Shown: piece after piece, positions 6,695 through 10,263 of the stretch
Layout of the letters: every line of letters begins with the position of its first letter
Numbering within the stretch: the first letter of the stretch is position 1
NCBI GenBank assembly: GCA_021850555.1
Contig: JAJZLX010000397.1
Span: 1 to 10,263, forward strand
Reading direction: 5' to 3'
DNA length: 10,263 nucleotides
Origin: Pseudomonadota bacterium
GTDB lineage: Bacteria; Pseudomonadota; Gammaproteobacteria; Steroidobacterales; Steroidobacteraceae
Program-made: the position numbers and the translations under genes
The notes under the pieces: model-generated
What the model was told of the DNA's origin: nothing
What the model saw: the letters and a program-made list of their open reading frames with translations, nothing else
Databases searched by the model: none

Positions 6695-7600
6695 TCAGCG
6701 CGCGGCGCTTTCCAGGAAGGTCAAGGTGGCAGAGCCGGCGTCCAGTCTCACCCGCACCCCGAGGGGTACCGGCTCGTTGACCTCGCCGTGCCCGATGGGA
6801 AAGCCCGCCGCGCACGGCAGGCCGGTGGCGCAGGCGAGTTCCTTGAGCACATCGGCGCTCGTGTAATCGGCATCCCGTTCCTCGCAGGCCGTGAACGAGC
6901 CCAGGACGATGCCGCGGATCCGGCGCAAGACCCCCGCCAGGGCGAGATGAGTCCACATGCGGTCCAGCCGGTAGGGGCGCTCGCCGACGTCCTCGAGCAG
7001 CAGGATCGCCCCCTCGAGCGGCGGCAGAAAGGGCGTCCCCAGCAGCCGGGTGAGCACTGCGAGGTTGCCGCCGAGCAGCGGCCCTTCCGCCACACCCGCG
7101 ACGTAGGTTTCCGCGCCCTGCAGGGGCGCCGCCGGCAAGGGGCTTTCCAGCAGTGTGAACAGGCGCTCACGGTTCGGCTCGCCCAGCTTGCCGAGCTGGG
7201 TGAGCACGGGGCCGTGCACGCTGATCTGGCCCTCGCGCTGCAGCCAGGCATGCAGCGCCACGATGTCCGAAAAGCCGATCAACGGCTTCGGAGAGCACGA
7301 CACGCCGTTCAGGCCCGCCAGCAGCCGCAGAGCGCCATAGCCGCCGCGAGCGCAGAACACGGCCTTGATCCGCGGATCGGCCAGGGCGGCCGAGAGCTCC
7401 GCGAGCCGCCGCAGGTCCCCGCCCGCCAGGTAACGGTGCCGGGACAGTATTCCCGGATCGAACTGCACGCGGTAGCGCTCCGCGATCACCGCCACGCCGG
7501 ATTCGAATGCCGCCCGGTCGGACGGGCCCGCCGGCGCGACGGCGGCCACCCGGTCGCCGGGGTGCAGAGCCGGAAAGGCGCGGAATGGCAACTGGGGCAT
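6695..7600 (-). CDS. ldcA: Muramoyl-tetrapeptide (LD-)carboxypeptidase, peptidase family S66
   Basis: Cytoplasmic serine peptidase that removes the terminal D-alanine from murein tetrapeptides during cell-wall recycling. The S66 catalytic triad is visible. Numbering from a TTG at 7609, the nucleophile Ser114 is in 'GFSD', Glu206 in 'LLLEDVGERPYRLDRM' and His274 in 'IGHGEVNEPVP'; subtract three for the ATG used here. 'ARGGYGALRLL' and 'GGNLAVLTRLLGTPF' are further family hallmarks. The length of 301 residues is normal. I prefer ATG 7600 because a good -10 element covers the TTG at 7609, so transcripts would start downstream of it. The gene diverges from the kdp operon and is followed by eda. 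Cytosolic murein recycling and eda have no obvious functional link. Confidence 0.94.
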   Translation of the reverse strand: MPQLPFRAFPALHPGDRVAAVAPAGPSDRAAFESGVAVIAERYRVQFDPGILSRHRYLAGGDLRRLAELSAALADPRIKAVFCARGGYGALRLLAGLNGVSCSPKPLIGFSDIVALHAWLQREGQISVHGPVLTQLGKLGEPNRERLFTLLESPLPAAPLQGAETYVAGVAEGPLLGGNLAVLTRLLGTPFLPPLEGAILLLEDVGERPYRLDRMWTHLALAGVLRRIRGIVLGSFTACEERDADYTSADVLKELACATGLPCAAGFPIGHGEVNEPVPLGVRVRLDAGSATLTFLESAAR

Positions 7601-7608
7601 GCAACGCA

Positions 7609-7637
7609 ATTATGGCTAGCCTGGCCGGCATTGTCCG
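7609..7637 (-). promoter_or_regulatory. ldcA: Candidate ldcA promoter
   Basis: On the minus strand CGGACA (7637-7632, four of six to the -35 consensus) and CATAAT (7614-7609, five of six to the -10 consensus) are 17 bp apart. The expected transcription start is about two bases before the ATG at 7600, giving an almost leaderless message. This agrees with the lack of a Shine-Dalgarno sequence before that ATG. Confidence 0.5.
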
Positions 7638-7680
7638 CCAGCGCCAGTCCCGCCGCCAGCGGATCAAAGCATTGCGGGAA

Positions 7681-7719
7681 CCCATTCACGGCGCGCGCAC
7701 GTGCGGGCCCCCTTCACGG
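7681..7719. repeat. Pair of 11-bp direct repeats around a 10-bp palindrome
   Basis: CCCATTCACGG (7681-7691) and CCCCTTCACGG (7709-7719) match at 10 of 11 positions with starts 28 bp apart. Exactly midway lies the perfect palindrome CGCACGTGCG (7696-7705). The set sits in the 246-bp region between the divergent ldcA and kdp genes, where an activator such as KdpE would bind. Function is unknown and chance is possible. Confidence 0.35.
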
Positions 7720-7743
7720 TGGGAGCGAGACCCTCGGGGATGT

Positions 7744-7846
7744 GGGCCGGACGATTTTTAACCCGGCCCTCACGCCCGGCCGGGTAGCTTTCGCTTCCAC
7801 CTCGCGTCCATCCGGGACGAAGAGGCATTCCCGAGGAGGAACGGCC
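7744..7846 (+). promoter_or_regulatory. Foldable kdp leader with alternative hairpins and a possibly masked ribosome-binding site
   Basis: GGGCCGG (7744-7750) pairs perfectly with CCGGCCC (7763-7769) around a 12-base loop holding ATTTTTAA, the only A/T-rich patch here. CCCGGCC (7762-7768) can instead pair with GGCCGGG (7778-7784), so the two stems exclude each other. Further down, CCACCTCG (7797-7804) is complementary at seven of eight positions to CGAGGAGG (7832-7839), the Shine-Dalgarno region of the first ORF. A small CGTCC/GGACG hairpin (7805-7809, 7815-7819) is nested inside. The T-rich patch may alternatively be part of the promoter or a KdpE site. I see no clear sigma-70 promoter. Confidence 0.35.
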
Positions 7847-7939
7847 GTGGACATCGTTTTTCTTCTGATCCTCGCGGCGCTCTACGCCGTGACGCGCTGG
7901 ATCATCTGGGCGATCGCACGGCTCGGAGACATCGAATGA
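7847..7939 (+). CDS. Small membrane protein encoded first in the kdp operon
   Basis: A 30-residue ORF starting at GTG, too short for most gene callers. Translation is well supported: AGGAGGA (7834-7840) lies six bases before the GTG, the best Shine-Dalgarno sequence in the window, and the stop overlaps the kdpF start as ATGA. The product is one hydrophobic helix ('VFLLILAALYAV', then Trp/Ile-rich) with Arg residues and an acidic tail (Asp-Ile-Glu), consistent with a single-pass inner-membrane peptide. Similar unnamed mini-ORFs ahead of kdpF occur in other proteobacteria as I recall, but I cannot confirm homology. Its role could be to assist KdpFABC assembly, to regulate it, or simply to couple translation to kdpF. 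Confidence 0.7.
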   Translation: MDIVFLLILAALYAVTRWIIWAIARLGDIE

Positions 7940-8025
7940 GCGCCGTCTACGTGATCAGCGGGCTGCTCGCCCTCGGGCTGACCGTCTATCTGTTCTACGC
8001 GCTGTTCAAGCCGGAGAAATTCTGA
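7936..8025 (+). CDS. kdpF: Potassium-transporting ATPase small subunit KdpF
   Basis: 29-residue single-helix subunit that stabilises the KdpFABC K+ pump in the inner membrane, identical in length to E. coli KdpF. It begins 'MSAVYVISGLLALGLTVYLF' and ends 'YALFKPEKF'; the conserved Y-L-x-Y-A-L-x-x-P-E-x-F tail is the family signature. GGAG precedes the ATG at normal spacing inside the upstream ORF. The start overlaps that ORF (ATGA), and the stop overlaps the kdpA start (TGATG), so all three are likely translationally coupled. Confidence 0.95.
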   Translation: MSAVYVISGLLALGLTVYLFYALFKPEKF

Positions 8026-9830
8026 TGACCGTTGAATCCTGGGGGCTGCTCGCTCTTTTCCTCGGCATCGCGCTCCTGTGCGTGAAGCCGCTCGGCCTGT
8101 ACATCGCCAATGTGGTGGAAGGCGCGCCCATCTGGCCCCTGCGCGCGGGACGGCGCGTGGAGGCGGGAATCTACCGCCTCTGCGGGATCGATCCGGCAGA
8201 GGAGATGGGCTGGAAGCGCTACGCGGTCGCGCTGCTCGTGTTCAACGCCCTCGGCGCGCTGCTGCTCTACGCGCTGCAGCGTCTGCAGTACTGGCTGCCG
8301 CTCAACCCGCAGCACTTCTCCGCCCCCTCGCCGGACTCCGCGTTCAACACGGCGGTGAGCTTCATCACCAACACAAACTGGCAGAGCTACACGCCCGAGA
8401 CCACCATGAGCTATCTCACGCAGATGGCCGGGCTTGCGGTGCAGAACTTCCTCTCCGCCGCCACCGGTATCGTGGTGGCGGTGGTGCTGATCCGGGGGCT
8501 GGCGCGCCACACGGCCAAGACCATCGGCAATTTCTGGAGGGATCTCACGCGCGTGACGCTCTACGTGCTGCTGCCGATCGCCTTCGTGTTCGCCCTGGTG
8601 CTCGTGAGCCAGGGGGTGATCCAGAACTTCAGCCCCTACAAGAAGGTGACGTTGCTCGAGCCGGTCACCTACCAGCAGCAGAAGGTGGACGCGGCCGGGA
8701 ATCCCGTCACGGACAGCGCGGGCAACCCGGTCATGCAGAAGGTGACCACCCGCACGCAGACCCTGCCCATGGGCCCGGTCGCCTCGCAGGAGATCATCAA
8801 GGAGCTCGGCACCAACGGCGGCGGATTCTTCAACGCCAATTCCGCGCACCCCTACGAGAACCCGAACGCGTTCACGAACCTGCTCGAGATGCTGGCGATC
8901 ATCGTGATTCCAGCCGCCCTCACCTATACCTTCGGCAGGATGGTCGGCGACACGCGCCAGGGCTGGGCCGTGCTCGCGGCGATGGCGATCCTGTTCGTCG
9001 GCCTCTACGCCCTGTGCAACTACAGTGAGCAGGCCGGTAATCCGCGCATTGCCGCGCTCGGGGTGAACCAGACCGCGAGCGCGCTGCAAAGCGGCGGCAA
9101 CATGGAAGGCAAGGAGGTGCGCTTCGGCATCGCCGGCTCGACGCTGTTCGCGACGATCGCCACCACGACCTCCACCGGTGCAGTGGACTCGATGCACGAT
9201 TCGTACATGCCGTTCGGCGGCATGGTGCCGCTCTTTGACATGATGCTCGGGGAGGTCGTCTTCGGCGGGGTGGGTACGGGCCTGTACTCGATCCTGATCT
9301 TCGCCATCATCGGGGTGTTCATCGCCGGATTGATGATCGGAAGAACGCCGGAATACATCGGCAAGAAGATCGAGGCGTTCGAGATGAAGATGAGCTCGAT
9401 CGCCATCCTCGTGATGCCCCTCATCGCCTTGGTCGGCACGGCCGTGGCGGTGAGCGTGAAAGCCGGCCAGGCGGGCGTCGCCAACCCCGGCGCCCACGGC
9501 TTCAGCGAAATCCTGTACGCCTTCACCTCGGCGAGCAACAACAACGGCAGCGCCTTCGCGGGTCTCAGCGCCGATACGCCGTTCTACAACACCGCGCTCG
9601 GCCTGGCCATGTGGATCGGCCGCTTCTGGCCCATCGCCGCGGTGCTCGCGGTCTCAGGCTCGCTCGCGGCCAAGAAGCGCATCCCGGTGACGGAGGGCAC
9701 CATGCCCACACATGGCCCCACATTCATTGTTCTGCTCATCGGGACGGTGCTGCTGGTCGGCGCGCTGACCTTCGTGCCGGCGCTCGCGCTCGGGCCCATC
9801 GTCGAGCACCTGATGCTCTGGAGTCATTGA
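8025..9830 (+). CDS. kdpA: Potassium-transporting ATPase channel subunit KdpA
   Basis: The K+-selective channel-like subunit of the KdpFABC pump, related to the SKT/Trk/Ktr transporters, acting in the inner membrane at very low external K+. All four pore regions are present: 'TNTNWQ' (115-120), '[20 protein letters not shown]' (261-280), '[15 protein letters not shown]' (379-393) and '[11 protein letters not shown]' (501-511). At 601 residues it is longer than E. coli KdpA (557). Most of the excess is a hydrophilic insertion at about 205-245, before the second pore loop, containing two copies of an eight-residue unit, [16 protein letters not shown]. Start ATG 8025 overlaps the kdpF stop and has GGAG upstream. 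kdpB follows with a one-base gap. Expression is normally controlled by KdpD/KdpE; these genes are not in the window. Confidence 0.98.
   Translation: MTVESWGLLALFLGIALLCVKPLGLYIANVVEGAPIWPLRAGRRVEAGIYRLCGIDPAEEMGWKRYAVALLVFNALGALLLYALQRLQYWLPLNPQHFSAPSPDSAFNTAVSFITNTNWQSYTPETTMSYLTQMAGLAVQNFLSAATGIVVAVVLIRGLARHTAKTIGNFWRDLTRVTLYVLLPIAFVFALVLVSQGVIQNFSPYKKVTLLEPVTYQQQKVDAAGNPVTDSAGNPVMQKVTTRTQTLPMGPVASQEIIKELGTNGGGFFNANSAHPYENPNAFTNLLEMLAIIVIPAALTYTFGRMVGDTRQGWAVLAAMAILFVGLYALCNYSEQAGNPRIAALGVNQTASALQSGGNMEGKEVRFGIAGSTLFATIATTTSTGAVDSMHDSYMPFGGMVPLFDMMLGEVVFGGVGTGLYSILIFAIIGVFIAGLMIGRTPEYIGKKIEAFEMKMSSIAILVMPLIALVGTAVAVSVKAGQAGVANPGAHGFSEILYAFTSASNNNGSAFAGLSADTPFYNTALGLAMWIGRFWPIAAVLAVSGSLAAKKRIPVTEGTMPTHGPTFIVLLIGTVLLVGALTFVPALALGPIVEHLMLWSH
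8688..8735 (+). repeat. Tandem 24-bp repeat inside kdpA
   Basis: Two adjacent 24-bp units (8688-8711 and 8712-8735) encode residues 222-229 and 230-237 of KdpA, DAAGNPVT and DSAGNPVM. By hand count 16 of 24 bases agree, so the duplication is not recent or has been kept by protein-level selection. It lies in the hydrophilic insertion before the second pore loop. Confidence 0.7.
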
Positions 9831-9831
9831 C

Positions 9832-10263
9832 ATGCGCCGCAAGCTCTCGATGTTCGACCGCTCGCTGATCGGCCCGGCTATCGCCGATTCGGTGCGCAAG
9901 CTCGATCCGCGCGTGCAGTGGCGCAATCCGGTAATGTTCGTCGTCTATATCGGCAGCATTCTCACTACTGCGCTGTGGGTCCAGGCCCTCCTCGGCCATG
10001 GCGAGGCCCCGGCGTGGTTCATCTTCGCCGTCGCGATCTGGCTGTGGTTCACGGTGCTGTTCGCCAACTTCGCCGAGGCGCTGGCCGAGGGGCGCAGCAA
10101 GGCGCAGGCCGCGAGCCTGAAGGGCCTGAAGCAGACGGTGGAGGCGAAGCGCCTGACCGATGCCAAGGACCGCTCGCGCGTGACCCGCGTCAGGGCCGAC
10201 CGGCTGCGCAAGGGCGAGATCGTGCTGGTTGAGGCGGGCGATTTCATCCCCGGGGACGGCGAG
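9832..10263 (+). CDS. kdpB: Potassium-transporting P-type ATPase subunit KdpB, 3'-truncated by window edge
   Basis: The catalytic P-type ATPase subunit that energises K+ uptake through KdpA. Only the first 144 codons are inside the window, in frame to the last base. The start ATG has GGAG eight bases upstream, inside the kdpA end. The N-terminus '[20 protein letters not shown]' with '[13 protein letters not shown]' is typical of KdpB, as is helix-2 '[20 protein letters not shown]' with its GR(G/S)KA motif. It ends in the actuator-domain opening '[17 protein letters not shown]'. The phosphorylation DKTG, nucleotide-binding domain and the following kdpC are expected just outside the right edge. 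Nothing in the visible part is unusual. Confidence 0.97.
   Translation, partial: MRRKLSMFDRSLIGPAIADSVRKLDPRVQWRNPVMFVVYIGSILTTALWVQALLGHGEAPAWFIFAVAIWLWFTVLFANFAEALAEGRSKAQAASLKGLKQTVEAKRLTDAKDRSRVTRVRADRLRKGEIVLVEAGDFIPGDGE

Noticed and set aside
7775..7784. CCCGGCCGGG palindrome as an independent operator
   Set aside because: It is better explained as part of the alternative stems in the kdp leader, and such GC palindromes are frequent by chance here.
7995..9497. 500-codon minus-strand ORF opposite kdpA
   Set aside because: It is His/Arg/Glu-rich and mirrors kdpA codon structure. kdpA is certain from its pore motifs, so this is an antisense shadow.

Overview
The window is GC-rich DNA (strong G/C preference at third codon positions) from a proteobacterium, most likely a gammaproteobacterium of the Xanthomonadales/Steroidobacterales kind. 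That guess rests on the high GC, a LacI-type sugar regulator with an AGCGCT-centred operator, a KdpA with a long periplasmic insertion, and the DUF2007-like/rhomboid fusion. It is an inference from protein character, not a database match. Almost all of the window is ordinary chromosomal housekeeping and metabolic DNA. I see no insertion sequence, CRISPR array, phage gene, rRNA or tRNA.

Layout: (1) 2-1204, plus strand, the C-terminal 400 residues of a MATE multidrug efflux transporter that runs in from upstream. (2) A 194-bp convergent gap with a hairpin and a possible gene remnant. (3) Minus strand: hemN (anaerobic coproporphyrinogen III dehydrogenase, 3935-2541), then a LacI-family repressor (2457-1399). 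The repressor has its own promoter, overlapped by a near-palindromic operator. (4) Plus strand: a truncated N-terminal stub of an ElyC/YdcF-type DUF218 protein (4038-4286), whose stop overlaps the start of a rhomboid protease gene (4286-5167). (5) Minus strand: ldcA (LD-carboxypeptidase, 7600-6695), eda (KDPG aldolase, 6627-5989) and a small lipoprotein (5874-5164). The lipoprotein and rhomboid genes converge with overlapping stop codons. (6) Plus strand: the start of a kdp potassium-pump operon. It holds a 30-codon membrane mini-ORF, kdpF, kdpA and the first 144 codons of kdpB, which runs off the right edge; adjacent genes are coupled or nearly so.

Functionally the genes fall into unrelated units: drug efflux, sugar-responsive regulation, haem synthesis without oxygen, membrane proteolysis, cell-wall recycling next to Entner-Doudoroff metabolism, and high-affinity K+ uptake. 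The points most worth a second look are the clean loss of the DUF218 catalytic domain at a TGATG junction, the autoregulated and apparently leaderless lacI promoter, the mini-ORF ahead of kdpF, and the foldable kdp leader. I found no convincing evidence of an undescribed multi-gene system.
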